From Xiphophorus maculatus (Eukaryota; Chordata; Actinopteri; Cyprinodontiformes; Poeciliidae), in NCBI RefSeq assembly GCF_002775205.1, contig NC_036460.1, forward strand, positions 2,501 to 66,500: a stretch of 64,000 nucleotides of DNA, written 5' to 3'. The notes beneath the pieces are model-generated. The model did no database searches and was not told the origin of the DNA. It saw nothing but the letters and a program-made list of their open reading frames with translations. This document shows positions 22,794-35,259 of the stretch, piece by piece (the stretch's first letter is position 1; the number at the start of each line of letters is the position of its first letter). A program made the translations under genes and the position numbers.

Positions 22794-23215
22794 CAGTGGG
22801 GAGAACCGCTAGCTAAACCCTAAAACAGTCAGAAACGTTGGTTCTACTAGCGCTAAAAACATAGCAGGAGCTAATGCTAACACGCTAACTACAAGTTATT
22901 CCTGCCTTTAAAAGATCTCAACCCTCAAACTCCATCTTAATTATCACATCATAATCTACATGTTTTCTAAAGTCCTCAGACATTCAGTGGTAAAACGTGA
23001 GGAAACGGAACTGCTGCTTAAATACCCTTCAGAATAAAAGCATGATCGATAACCAAAACTTAAACACAGATATCAAACTTTAATCATATGAAAGTTTGCA
23101 AAATAAGTAAATTGTTACTCACTTTAGTATCTGTAAAAAATAATTTTGTTGAACCGAAGTGTGTTAAATGTTTCCAAAGTTACAAAAAGAGCTAAACAAA
23201 AAATTAGCTCCACTG
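22794..23215 (+). repeat. GCTAA-rich hAT-like element, forward copy
   Basis: Starts CAGTGGGGAGAACCGCTAGC (TIR-like), then GAGCTAATGCTAACACGCTA, TTCAGAATAAAAGCATGA, a CAAACTTTAATCATATGAAAG core and a GAGCTAAACAAAAAATTAGC end. Confidence 0.68.
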
Positions 23216-24035
23216 TTTACTTTACACGGAGTAAAGAAAATGTACATTTGATTTCTTGTTGATAAATTTTACACCAAACAGAAACTTACAAGAATCTCTG
23301 TGCAGACCGGGAACTGTGCGTTTACTTTGACTGGACCAGATTTCTTCCCCAAATCAGTTTGCCGCTTAGAACAAACAAAAAGTTTTAGTCACTTCAACAG
23401 ACAGATGAAGTTTTAGTTTTATAAGGACAGGAAGACAGCGGTGAGGTGAACTTTGACCTGCCATGCTGCTGAAATGTTCTGCTCTAATAAACCGTCCAGA
23501 GGAGAGAGAGGACATTTTAAACCAAAGAGGAAGTTCAGAGGCAACAGAGACGGATGATCCACACGCATTTCTGCTTTTCATTTGATTTTATTTATCATTC
23601 ATATAAAACAAACCAATAAAAACATTCAGGGCCAACAGAGACGGACATAAATCCATAATCAGACCGGACTTTCCGTTAAGATTCAGAATCAGACGTAATT
23701 ATCTGCTGCCATCTGGTGGCGAAAAGACTGAACTACACACATTCAAGATTAAAGAGAGAAACGAGAAAATTTAACGAGTGAAATTATAAAAAACAAATTG
23801 CTAAATTTTTATTTTTAGAATAAATAAACGAGCTGCTTTAATGTTTTAATCTGCTAAACTAACTGTGTTATTGCGTCTCTTTGGCGACACCTGGTGGACA
23901 AACGGTTCAACATCATGTTCCTTGGGTTGCGTTACATGTTCTGTTGTCTGAATGATCGAGTCATAAACGGGCTTCAGCAGAACTTTATAGAGTTCTGAAG
24001 CTGTTGGACGGTGAGAAGCCTGCAGGACTCCGGGC
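23216..24035. other. downstream region of the claudin gene
   Basis: Mixed unique sequence. Possible minus-strand AATAAA polyadenylation signals occur (for example TTTATT on plus near 23586 and 23812), but the 3' end cannot be fixed from sequence. Confidence 0.4.
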
Positions 24036-24132
24036 CTGAAGGGTTAAAACCGGGTTCAGGCCGGGTTAAAACCGGGTTCAGGCCGGGTTAAAACCGGGTT
24101 CAGGCCGGGTTAAAACTGGGTTCAGACAGGGT
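24036..24132 (+). repeat. 22-bp tandem repeat, about four copies
   Basis: The unit is AAAACCGGGTTCAGGCCGGG plus TT, with the last copies slightly diverged. It lies in the presumed 3' UTR of the claudin gene just after its stop codon. Confidence 0.9.
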
Positions 24133-24170
24133 TCTGGCGGCGGCTCATCAGGTCGTGGCGGCTGCCAGGA

Positions 24171-25334
24171 TCAGACATACGCTTTGGAGCTGCTGCTCTC
24201 TGAGGCCGGAGCCGCTTTGTAGATGTTCTGACCGCCACTGGAGCTGGAGTGGTAGGAGAACTGCCTGCAGAGGCCAGAGGTCAGAGGTCAGAAACAGCCT
24301 ACTAAGCTTGTCACAGTGCCCCCAACTGGACACAACGCAGTACTGCAGTCTGCTGGTGTTTACCTCAGAGGGGGTGTATAGGTGCTCCGCCTGCAGCTGC
24401 AGCACAGCAGAGATCCTCCCAGTATGGCCAGACCAGAGGACGCCCAGCCCAGGTACAGACCAGTACCCATCTCAAACCTGCAGCACACACACAGAGTTAC
24501 AGAGACACACACACACACAAACACACACTCAGGAAGTGTGTGTGACTGACTGAAGTCAGTCTCCAGGTCACTGACTTCAGTCCGGCGTGGAACGGGTCAT
24601 AGAACTCATTGATGACTCTGGCGGCGTACCAGGAGACCGCCGTCAGGGTGAAGACACCTGAAGGATGAAACAGAGCAATGTAAAGCCAGCAGTACCGGTC
24701 CAGAACTCTGGTCTGACAGACTGATCTGGACCTCTGGTCCTCCAGACTTCCTGCAGGGTTTCTGTACCAGAGAGGATGAACAAGATGCCTCCACTCAGGG
24801 CGACCTGCTCCTTGACCTGCTCCGCCATCCGGCCGATCTTCGTGCATTTGAGTCCAAGAATGGAGACAATGATGGAGACGAGACCGAGGATCAGGGACAA
24901 GATCATCAGAGCTCTGCAGGCCTGCAGATGAGCTGCAGACACAGACAGGAGGATCTCAAAGTGAGCGCTCTGACACCCCATCCGCCGTCAGAGAGGAGCG
25001 CCAGGAGTTTCAGAACATCAGCGTGTTGTAGGATGATTTTCCTTCTGATGGTCCGCTGGACTCGATTCTACAACATTTTGGAGGATTTTAGATCATGGAA
25101 AGCTCAGGTTTACTCACAGTCGAGGCCCAGGACCGTCTTGAACCTGCTGCACTGGACGGACCCGAGCGCCGTGGCGGCGCAGCTCATCCACAGGCCTTCA
25201 AACTGCCATGAGCTGGTGGTGACCGTCTCTGCCTGGCTACGCACCTTCCAAGTGTGAGAGGACGTAGAGCTGGACTGCAGACACCAAGACACAACGCCCA
25301 GAACCAGACCCAGAACCTGGAGACACACCCCCAT
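24171..25334 (-). CDS. claudin, claudin-15-like type, complete five-exon gene
   Basis: Exons 25334-25118, 24932-24768, 24657-24576, 24477-24364 and 24264-24171 join in frame to 672 nt, a 223-residue protein of normal claudin length. Claudins are four-pass tight-junction proteins that set paracellular ion selectivity. The first extracellular loop carries the signature W29 and GLW49-x2-C52-x9-C62. [20 protein letters not shown] is TM2; [17 protein letters not shown] is TM3; the second loop holds [16 protein letters not shown]4 ends in CCSC. The tail ends in [17 protein letters not shown]: the C-terminal YV is the PDZ (ZO-1) ligand, and this tail resembles fish claudin-15-type proteins as I remember them. 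Every intron has GT/AG ends. The start is the ATG giving a TM1 of normal length ([15 protein letters not shown]); an earlier in-frame ATG would add seven residues. Family certain, subtype inferred; claudin-10-like is the alternative. Confidence 0.93.
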
Positions 25335-26884
25335 GCTGTCCACGCAGAGACACACCTGGACAATGAAGGGACTGCAGGGACTCAGCAGCTATGGTCTTCC
25401 TCTGCAGATGTTGGTTTCTGGGGTTCCTCAGGGTGGCGTTGTTAGTCCTCTATGCCTTTACCTTAAAAGCTGTTAAAGTTAGGATGCTATCGCCTTTAAG
25501 GTTTGTACTTGTGTATTGCTTTATCAAGTCCAGAGGACTCCAAACACTTTTACCCGACATTCATCCATTCACACCCTGATGGTGGAGGCTGCCATACACT
25601 GCGCCAGTGGTTCCAGTAGGTGGATTGTTTTGCCCAAGGACACGACGACTCAGCAGCGGTTTGCACCGGCAACCCAGTCATGGCCCAGTCAAAGTCAGTA
25701 AAACTTTGAGTGAGTTCATCTGGAAAGTTCCATCAGATCAACAATGCTTTGCATTGTCCTGTAACTGGTGGGTTGTCGGTTGAACCCCGCTCTGCCTGCC
25801 TCTTTACCCGGTTTTGGTCAGAGCCGCTACGTCGGTTTAGTGAACATTTGGAGTCCTCTGACTTTTAACTGTTTACTCTCAGTTTCAGATTAACTCTCTC
25901 CATGGCAGTAGGAACAAGTTCAGACCTGATGATCTTTCTAGGTCAACGTATGTCTAATGACCCCAACGTTATGCCCAACAGTAAATACAGTAAGTACAAT
26001 AAATAACATGACAGGACATAAAAACACAACTACTAACAGACGCTTGAAAAAACTCTCAAAAGACGAGAACAGCAGGTAAAGTTGACTTTTTAAATCTGAT
26101 GGTGGAGAGAAAACTGAACAGCGAAGGTTTGTCCTGAAACCGCCTGAGCTTTTGGTCTTCACTCGAAAATGGGTCATGAATGCAACACGCCTGTCTTTAC
26201 TCCAACCCTATAAAGGTTCTGTTGAGCCGACCAAAGCGGTGCCGGGTTGTTTCTTACCTTCTGCTCAGATTTCAGGGCAGATGAAGGTTTTCTGTTGCTT
26301 TGCGTAGCCGCGGCCGGATCTGAAGCGTCTCTGTGGGAACCCGGCCTGATCGAGGTCTGCTGGAGGTCGATGAACTCTGGGAAAGGCTGAACACACACAC
26401 CAGTATCGACTCCCAGTTTCACCACCAGCAGCTCCCACGCTGACCTCTGGTTTCTGCTCTATAGAGGTTCTGCTGCAGTTCTGAAGGTTCTAACAGAGTC
26501 AAGACCGTCTTGGCTTCTTTTCCAACTTCAGCAAAATCGATAAGTTTTATTTTTTGATTCCCTGAGAACCAAATTAAAACCAGACAGAATGAATTTATTG
26601 TTCTGACAGTCTTTGTCTTTCTGACTGAAGCTTTGCAGCAGCAGATTGGAGTGAAGAAATGTTCCTCTGGTTTCTGACGGTTGGTGGACTTCAGACTCCT
26701 GTTGATCAAACTGGCTTCATGTTTGCACGCCTGCTTCATCACGCCAAACCGCCTGCTGAGTTCAGTATTGAAACAGAAAACAGTTGCTGGTTGATCGTCC
26801 AGCACTCAGCAACATTCCTCTAATGGTTTAAACCAGGCAACCCAACCAGAAACTTTTACAGTTCAGTCAGAGGAGACTCCTTTT
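25335..26884. other. spacer upstream of the claudin, with repeat fragments
   Basis: About 25552-25685 (CATTCACACCCTGATGGTGG, GGTTCCAGTAGG, TTGCCCAAGGACACGACGAC) and 25765-25800 (TGTCGGTTGAACCCCGCTCT) match a repeat class I know as widespread in teleosts, possibly tRNA-SINE related. A candidate minus-strand exon lies at 26258-26386. No other gene supported. Confidence 0.45.
26258..26386 (-). CDS. candidate internal exon, 43 codons, unassigned
   Basis: Open for exactly 43 codons between a good acceptor (GTGTGTGTTCAG) and a strong donor (AAG/GTAAGAA), phase 0 at both ends. It would encode PFPEFIDLQQTSIRPGSHRD and a polar continuation ending KSEQK. No family is recognised and no partner exon was identified. 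It could be an alternative 5' exon of the claudin gene or chance splice-like sites. Confidence 0.25.
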
Positions 26885-27340
26885 TACCGGTGATGGAAAT
26901 CACTAACACGTTAGCTGTGCAGTTAGCCACATTAACCCTACAGCAACGATCATAAACATTAGTTTAGCTAGCGCTAAAGCACAATACCAACACTAGCTGA
27001 TGCTAGTGCTAAAGCAGTACACCAACATGGTAGAAGCTAATGCTAGAGCGCTACACCAATATGGCAGTTAGTGGAAGCTAACGCTAAATTCATCCACCTT
27101 GATACCAGCTATGTCTCAGTAACGTCCCAGTATGTCGCCCCCAACTGGTCTAAATCTGTCATTACACATCTTCCTGTAACTTCAGCACTTTAGGAAGAGA
27201 TTCTTTGGAACAAACCTTCACTCATTATTTCAGTTTGGTTATTTGTTGAGTCTTGTTAGTAGGGCCAAACTTCAAAATAAGAGCACAGATATAAACGTCA
27301 CTCTACGATCTGTCCTAAAAAGCATGATGAACTAATTTTT
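26885..27340 (+). repeat. GCTAA-rich hAT-like element, forward copy
   Basis: Includes CACTAACACGTTAGCTGTG, GCTAGCGCTAAAGCAC, AGAAGCTAATGCTAGAGCGC and CTTCAAAATAAGAGCACAGA. The right end is lost. Confidence 0.62.
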
Positions 27341-27959
27341 ATTTCTTTTTGTATTTCATTATGGTCATAAAAATAGTGTATGGTTGAAAGAAAACAAAAA
27401 ATAAATATAATTATGATTAAATCGCATTTTGTGATAAAAATAAACAAATAAATATGTGTGTTCAATAATCAGATGTGAGTAAATATGTTATAAATTATAA
27501 ATTAGTGATACAGTCCCATCAGTCTGATAACAGCTTTAGCTAATAAACAATGTAGTTATTACAAAATAAAGGTTTCTTTTGTTCATAAAGAGCCCACCAG
27601 AGGGCGCAGTGACATCGTATACATTTATTTGACAGAGATAAAGAATGAGTCCGGACACGGAGCGCCGGCCAATCAGATCGCTGCTCCTCCGCCTCCTCTC
27701 ATTGGCTGACTCTTCTTCAGCTCTACAAACAACGAAAACTAGAAATCTGACTTTTTTCTAAAAAACATCAGAACCTGGAGTTTCTGTTTAGCCGAGTCAG
27801 ACGTCATCCGGTTGAAGAAATACCGGATCAGAACCCGACCAGCAGCGGTTCTGATCGGTCTGAACCCAGAAGACGGACCCACAGGTTCCCGATGTGGAGC
27901 GCTGGCTGTACATTTATACAACTTTACATGATTCTACAGTCCAGTCCTGGTTGTGGTCC
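27341..27959. other. probable 3' UTR/flank of parl
   Basis: Downstream of the parl stop on the minus strand. TTTATT on plus at 27624-27629 gives an AATAAA signal about 330 nt past the stop. No other gene. Confidence 0.45.
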
Positions 27960-30900
27960 CTAGACGGCGCCGCCGGGCCCACCGGGCCCGCCACCGCTCC
28001 GGGTCCGCAGGTCGTGCCACAGCTTGACGAACGGCTCGCGGTTCTTCCAGATCAACTCGTGTCCAAACAGGATGTACCATCTGAGGAGAGAGAGCGGCAG
28101 GTCAGGCCATGAGCCTACAGCGCTGCCTCCTTCAGGTCAGACTGGGAACTACAGCCCAAAAACAACAGAACTACAGAACCATCGGACAGGAAGAACGGAG
28201 GAAGTTTACCCAAAAAACTCTCAGACATTTTCTGGAAAATTTGCTAGAAAAAACCCTGCAAAATCTTGAGATTAATCTCAGAAAAACATGGAAATTTATG
28301 AGTTTCAAAAGTCAAATATGGTTTAACTTTTGAAACTCAGAAAATTCCCAAAAGTTGAATTTTATTTTGTGTACTTTCTTTCTGGAGGAACTCACATCCC
28401 GAACAGAGCTCCGCCCAGATGCGCGGCGTGGTCGAAGAACCTCCATCCCAACAGCAGGCCGGCCGTATCCATGGCAACAATGGCCTTCAGGGCCTGCAGA
28501 CGAAAGGGGGGCAGAGGGTGAGGCGGGGGGTCGGAACCGGGTCAGCACCACAACAGGAAGTGGGCGGGGCCTCGTACGTTGGCGGCGGTGAAGGTGAACA
28601 TGGGCAGGAAGATGATGGCCAGTTTGGCTTCAGGCATCTTGGTGCAAACGAGGGCGAGGACGGCCATGATGGCGCCAGACTGCAGGACAGGAGGACATGT
28701 TGGACAGGAGGACATGTTGGATAGGAGGACATGTTGCACTGACAGACAGAGAGGACTGACCGCTCCGACAGACGGGCCGTAGCGTCCTGTGGCCGTCTTC
28801 CACAGGTAGCTGGAGAAGGAGGAGGCGACGGCGGCAGACAGGTAGACGGCCAGGAACTGTTCCCTGCCCAACATGGAGACGGCGCTGCTGGAGAAACTCC
28901 ACAGGACGTACATGTTGGCCGCCAGGTGGAACGGGGACATGTGGCTGAAGGTGGACAGCAACATGGGGACACACTGGGCCGCTGAGGGGACACGCTGCGT
29001 CACTGACTGCTGCTGCTGCTCTGACTGTGTTTCAGCTGATTAAACTCTTTATGCTCCAGTTAATAATTCATCAATGACTAAACTAGCTAACGACTGTTTC
29101 AATAATCGATAATCTGATCAGCAGTTGGCCCAGAGGACTGACTCACAGGAGGCGGGGTTGGAGGTGAAGTAGCGGAGCATGATGGGCAGCGGCACCAGCG
29201 GCCAGGCACAGAACACCAAGACGTTGGCAACGATGATCCCTGAGGAAGAGGAGGAGGAAGTCTGGATTAAATGAAGCGTCTCTGAGTCGGATTGGACCCG
29301 ACCCGAGTTCTGCTCCAGAACCGGCCAGGAGGAAACGGTTCTGGTCCGATCTCTGAGCTCCAGACACCACAACCTAAAACTAGAGTAAAATCTTTTTATT
29401 CTGGTTTTAATCTACGTCTAATCCCAGATTTGATTCCAGATTTAATCCAGGATCATCTGCTTAATCCAGGTTTCTGACGAGTTTTAATTCCTTCTCATGT
29501 CTCTTGGATTTAATCCTTGATTAAATTTCTCCATGAATGTTTTCTGTAAACGTTGCCCCTCCCACGCCTGTTTCTGGATCGTTCCTGTCAGAACCTGATG
29601 GCCGACCTGCAGATCTACCTGCTGCAGATCTACCTGGACTCACCTGCCACCGTCTTCTGGCCCTCTGTCAGGCTGTTCCACCATTGGTTGATCTGAAACA
29701 GTAGCAGCCAATCAGCAGGTTCCCAGGTCAATTCAGACCGACCCGATCGGACCGACCCGACCCGCTCACCTCCTTGCGGACGTCTCCTCGTTTCTGAGGC
29801 CGCAGCTTCTCCAGCCAATCAGCTTGCAGCTCCTCGAAGTAGCTCTGGACTCGGGACTTGAGCGACTCGTACTGCCAGATGGCCGCCACGCCGAAGGAGC
29901 TGCCTGAGAACTGACCGGAAGTTAGAGCGACCTGTGACATCACTGATGAGGTCATCAGGCTCCACCTACCCCCACGGTGAAGAGGAAGGGCCTGACGAGG
30001 CGGCTAAAGGCCCGCGGGGGCGCCGGGGCCCGCGGGGGGACCGGGGCCTGGTTCTGCAGCACCGGACCCTCCGGCTGTTTTGGTTCCGGCTGTTTTGGTT
30101 CCGGCGTTCTGGACGCTTTCTTGAAGCCGCGGCGCTGCTGGAAGCCGCCGGGCCACCTGGTGGACACACAGGGAACCACAGGGAGCCAATCACACTGCAG
30201 CCTGACGGGATGAACCTGTCAGGCTGCAGGAAGGACACAGATTTATTTGGCTTCCATTGTTTACTTTTTAGACTTTTGTTTACTTTAGCTTTTAAGTTTT
30301 AATTTAATTTTTAAAAAGTTTAGTTTTTTATTTTTTCCCCCACTTATTCAATTTCTTCTTTTAATTAATTGTAATAATACTTTTTATATTTTATAATGTA
30401 GTTTACATTTTAAAATATAAAGGTTCTCCAGGATAAAAGAAAAAACTAGAACATTTCTGAATTTAAGGGAACCAGTGTTCTGATCTGACCCAATCAGGGC
30501 GACTGGTGCTGACAATTAGCAACAATGCTAAGGTTAGCAACAATGCTAAGGTTAGCAACAATGCTAAGGTTAGGAACAATGCTTTGTGGCATCGCTGGCA
30601 TGTTGACTTACTCCGTGCCGAACGATAAACACTGAGTGGACGTTGCTTCGCGAGGCAATGCTCTGCTGTCCAGGCATCGGCCCCAATATGCTAAAAGCAC
30701 CGGGATAAAAAAATTTAACCAAATGCTGTTAATTGGTTTTCAATTTGTTTTATATGTAATTTTAAATGTGTACTTTAGGGGCAGACTTTTATCGTATCAG
30801 TTGTCCTTCATAGTAATAAAATTCTTAGAATAATTCTGATTTATCGTTATGATAAATTCCAATCAGTGATTTTTAAAAATCCATAAAACTGTCAGGATTA

Positions 30901-31884
30901 TTTATTTTACTTTATTATCTACTGTTTGTTCAATAATTGAGCATCAACAAATATCCAAAAAATGTGAAAATATGATTAAATGCAGTTACTGTGTGCATTT
31001 TATTTACACAAATCAAACTTTTTCATGAGGCTGGTGTCATAAAGAAGCGTGTTACACATTGGTTTGTTTTTCAGTAGAAGTGTTTGTGTTTATGGGGCGT
31101 TGACTGATCAGTTACCTATAAGTAATAAATAGTTCTTATTGACACTTTTATCATTATCACAATAGTACCACAAAATATCACAATAAAACTTTAAGTCCAT
31201 ATGCCCCACCCAATGTTGTTGTTTTTTTATTAATGTTGTTATTTTGTTTCCACTGCTTTATACTGGAACTGACCTATGGATTGAATAACAGACTGTGGTA
31301 AATAGTAGGAAATTAAATTTTACTGCAAGTTCTGCTAGCAAGAAAAAAATACTCAACTGTTATGATGGCTGTTGACGTCATGAAGGAGAAATAAAATTCG
31401 ATTTATTATAATCGATAAGCATTGCAATAATTAGCAAGTCTAGAGGAATTGGAAGAACTGTTAATGCTAATGCTAACTGTTACTCAGGAAGTAAATGAAA
31501 TATTTTCGTTATCAAAAACATTTTAATATGAAATAAGGCCTTAACATCACTTTGATTTGCATTTTTATTTGATATGTTTCAGTAACTTATAAACGAAATG
31601 TTTTAATTTAAATAAATTAACTGAAAAAGTGAGTCAAACAAGCAGCAGCTAGCAGCAGCAGCTAACTTTGTTATTAACCCAATACGCTGGATCTGACCGT
31701 CCTTAATGCTAACTCATGCTAACAGATGCTAACTCCACCCAGCTGAGCTCTCTGAGGCGCTGGCCGGGACCGGCTGCTTTCCCTCCGGCTGCAGGGCGCT
31801 GACTGACCTCCCTCCTCTCACGGAGCACAGGAACGGGTCTCCTCCGGTCAGTCTGCAGAGGACTGAGCAGCTCCGCCAGGCCAT
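27960..31884 (-). CDS. parl: PARL, mitochondrial presenilin-associated rhomboid-like protease, complete
   Basis: Nine coding exons: 31884-31808, 30156-29970, 29910-29770, 29692-29644, 29239-29147, 28981-28761, 28679-28578, 28493-28396, 28080-27960. They total 1089 nt, 362 residues (human about 379), every junction in phase with GT/AG. PARL is an inner-mitochondrial-membrane serine protease that cleaves PINK1, PGAM5 and other substrates. Exon 1 (MAWRSC..) with exon 2 forms the poorly conserved N-terminus, with a duplicated PEPKQ stretch. Conserved blocks follow: [27 protein letters not shown]-type TM start, [21 protein letters not shown], then GASGAIM with catalytic Ser257 and DHAAHLGG with catalytic His315, spaced as in human S277/H335. 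The tail reads [20 protein letters not shown] and ends in a Gly-rich [11 protein letters not shown]. The ATG is the only one giving the family MAWR start. Two fish paralogues may exist (parla/parlb); which one this is cannot be told. Confidence 0.96.
30157..31807 (-). other. parl intron 1
   Basis: About 1.65 kb, AT-rich. Near 30520-30580 a 20-bp unit (TTAGCAACAATGCTAAGG) is repeated about three times. No nested gene seen. Confidence 0.85.
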
Positions 31885-32144
31885 GTTGGAGTCCTCTGGT
31901 CACCGGCAGGTACGCCACTACCGGGTCAGGAGGACGGAGCCCAGCAGCCAGAACGCCCCTGCGAGAATCACAGCGACACCTTGCGGACAGGAGGGGACAG
32001 AGCACATTCAGACAAAAACAAAACAATAAAAAGTGTCATAAAGACACAGCATCACATCCGTCTGCACTTTCAAAATAAGAGAGAACTGATACCAAAAAAG
32101 TAAAAAAGAAAATGATAATAGGAAAAATCAGCTACAAAAAAAGA
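31885..32144 (-). promoter_or_regulatory. parl: parl 5' flank/promoter region
   Basis: Directly upstream of the parl start on the minus strand. No TATA box or defined factor site can be asserted. The region is short before a (AAT)n microsatellite begins. Confidence 0.35.
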
Positions 32145-32619
<475 letters not shown>

Positions 32620-34259
32620 CTACCAGAGGCCTGGGAGCTTGAGGGTCCTGTGCAGTATCTTGGCTGTGCCAAGGACTGCACATTTCTGGACTGAGATGTC
32701 TGATGTTGTTCCTGGGATCTGTTGTAGCCATTGGTCCAGTTTGGGGGTGACTGCCCCGAGGGCCCCGATGACCACAGGCACCACTGTGGTCTTCACCTTC
32801 CAGGTCCTCTCCAGTTCCTCCCTGAGGCCCTGGTATTTCTCTAGTTTCTCATGCTCCTTTTTCCTGATGTTGCAGTCGCTTGGTATCGCTACATCTACCA
32901 CAACGGCTTTCCTCTGTTGTTTATCCACTACGACAATGTCTGGTTGGTTCGCCATTACCATTTTGTCTGTCTGGATCTGGAAGTCCCACAGGATCTTAGC
33001 TCTGGCGTTCTCCGCCACCTTTGGGGGTGTTTCCCACTTTGATCTCGGGGTTTCCAGTCCATATTCTGCACAGATGTTTCTGTACACTATGCCTGCAACT
33101 TGGTTATGTCGTTCCATGTACGCTTTCCCTGCCAGTATCTTGCACCCTGCTGTTATGTGCTGGACTGTCTCAGGGGCCTCCTTGCACAACCTGCACCTTG
33201 GGTCTTGTCTGGTGTGGTAGATCTGGGCCTCTATTGCTCTGGTGTTTAGGGCCTGTTCCTGGGCGGCCAGGATGAGGGCCTCTGTGCTGTCCTTGAGTCC
33301 AGCTTTTTCCAGCCATTGGTAGGATTTACTGATATCAGCCACTTGGGTTATTTGCTGGTGGTACATCCCATGTAGGGGCTTGTCCTGCCATGATGGTATC
33401 TCTGGCACCTCAACCTCCGTTCCCTGTTGTCTGAGACATTCACTGAGCACATTGTCTGTTGAGGCTTTGTCCCTGATGTATTTATGGATCTTAGTTGTTT
33501 CGTCCTGGACTGTGGTTCTCACACTCACTAGTCCTCTGCCTCCTTCCTTGCGGCTCATGTACAGTCTCAGGGTGCTGGATTTGGGATGGAACCCTCCATG
33601 CATTGTTAGTAGTTTTCTAGTCTTAATATCCGTGGCTTTTATCTCCTCCTTTGGCCAGCTAATTATTCCAGCAGGGTATCTGATTACTGGCAGGGCATAG
33701 CTGTTTATCGCACGGATTTTGTTCTTGCCATTGAGCTGGCTTCTCAGGACCTGCCTTATTCGTTGGAGGTATTTAGCTGTGGCTCCTTTCCTTGTGACCT
33801 CATCGAGGTTGCCATTTGCTTGTGGTATACCTAGGTACTTGTAACTGTCCTCTATGTCTGCTATTGTTCCTTCTGGGAGTGAGACCCCTTCTGTGCGGAT
33901 GACCTTCCCTCTCTTGGTGATCAGCCGACCACACTTCTCTAGTCCGAATGACATCCCAATGTCCGTGCTGTAGATCCTGGTGGTGTGGATCAGTGAGTCG
34001 ATGTCTCGCTCACTCTTGGCATACAGCTTGATGTCATCCATGTAGAGAAGGTGACTGATCTTGGCCCCATTTTTGAGTCGGTATCCGTAGCCAGTCTTGT
34101 TGATAATTTGGCTGAGGGGGTTCAGGCCTATGCAGAACAGTAGCGGGGACAGAGCATCTCCTTGGTGTATGCCACATTTGATGGACACTTGTGTAAGTGG
34201 TTTGCAGTTGGCTTCAAGGGTGGTTTTCCACAGCTTCATCGAGTTTGCAATGAAGGCTC
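32620..34259 (-). mobile_element. 5'-truncated non-LTR retrotransposon, R2/R4-type (Rex6-like) with restriction-like endonuclease
   Basis: A single uninterrupted minus frame (540-plus codons; first ATG at 34239) encodes the C-terminal two-thirds of a retrotransposon polyprotein. Numbering from that Met: RT block IHQGDALSPLLF (25-36), catalytic YMDD (66-69), the conserved MHGGFHPKSSTLRLYMSRKE segment (213-232), a CX2CX8HX4C knuckle (C349, C352, H361, C366) and a restriction-like endonuclease core QPD (432-434) with D449 and KYQGL (468-472). An endonuclease placed C-terminal to RT marks the R2/R4/NeSL group; Rex6 is the known fish member of the R4 branch. It has no N-terminal DNA-binding region and begins, mid-RT (RAFIANSMKLW), right at a TCTG/TATC microsatellite. 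No stop or frameshift is present, so insertion is recent. Clade assignment is by motif order and memory; exact family uncertain. Confidence 0.88.
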
Positions 34260-34261
34260 TT

Positions 34262-34486
<225 letters not shown>

Positions 34487-35104
34487 TTTGAATATTAGTA
34501 AACATCCCATAATCTTTGATTATTTACTATAATATACATATAAACACATTACTTCACTTCAATTTGTATTTTTGATTATTACAACGTTATTAATGTTAAT
34601 TTTTCAATATATTTAACACCAGAATTAGGAAATTAGTTACTTTAACTCAACCACATTTACTTGTACAACTCTTTGAAAAATGTACTATGAGGAGTATTTT
34701 TACTTTTACCTTAGTAATTTTATTATGAAGTATTTTTACTCTTACTTGAATAAAATGTGTAGATTCTCTACAAACGGCATGAAAGTTTTATATAGAAAGA
34801 AACTGATTTGGAGAAAATGTTCTGTTGCCTTCTTTTGATTTTGTCATTTTTGTCTTTAAATACCAAAATTTCCACTTCACTTTATATTTTCTTTCGTCTG
34901 ATAATGTACGTTTTAAATATTAAATGATCGATATTTGATCTCAGTACTTGAGTAAACTTTTACTAAACACTGTTTTTACTCTTAATCGAGTTATTTCTTG
35001 CTACATTTTACTTTTGCTTGAGAAAGAATAAGTTGAAGTGGTGCTACTCTCACTTGTCTCTGTTCAACAGTAAATTATGTTTTCATCAATCAGTTTTATT
35101 GAAG
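34487..35104. other. AT-rich intergenic DNA upstream of mb21d2
   Basis: No ORF of note. Several TTTTACTTTTAC-type segments (34650-35020) look like a decayed teleost repeat. Confidence 0.5.
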
Positions 35105-35259
35105 TGATTTTTTCGGTGGGTGGGGCTTTTATTGTGAAGACGGCGCAGCTGCTTCCGGTGCTTGTGTTTGGTGCGGCTCGGTTCGGTTCGGTTTGGCTCG
35201 GCCCAGAACAGCCCAACGGCAGCGGCACCAGCTGTAGAGAGAACCCGCAGGGAGGAACC
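35105..35259 (+). promoter_or_regulatory. mb21d2: CpG-rich 5' UTR/promoter of mb21d2
   Basis: An abrupt change from AT-rich DNA to CpG-rich sequence (GACGGCGCAGCTGCTTCCGG, GTGCGGCTCGG) directly before the start codon. No TATA box; consistent with a CpG-island promoter. Exact start of transcription is unknown. Confidence 0.5.

Noticed and set aside
25765-25800. tRNA gene (GGTTGAACCCCGC B-box-like)
   Set aside because: No cloverleaf, acceptor stem or A box could be built; the text matches a dispersed fish repeat.
32639-33700. Plus-strand ORFs of 84-193 codons
   Set aside because: Antisense shadows of the retrotransposon frame.
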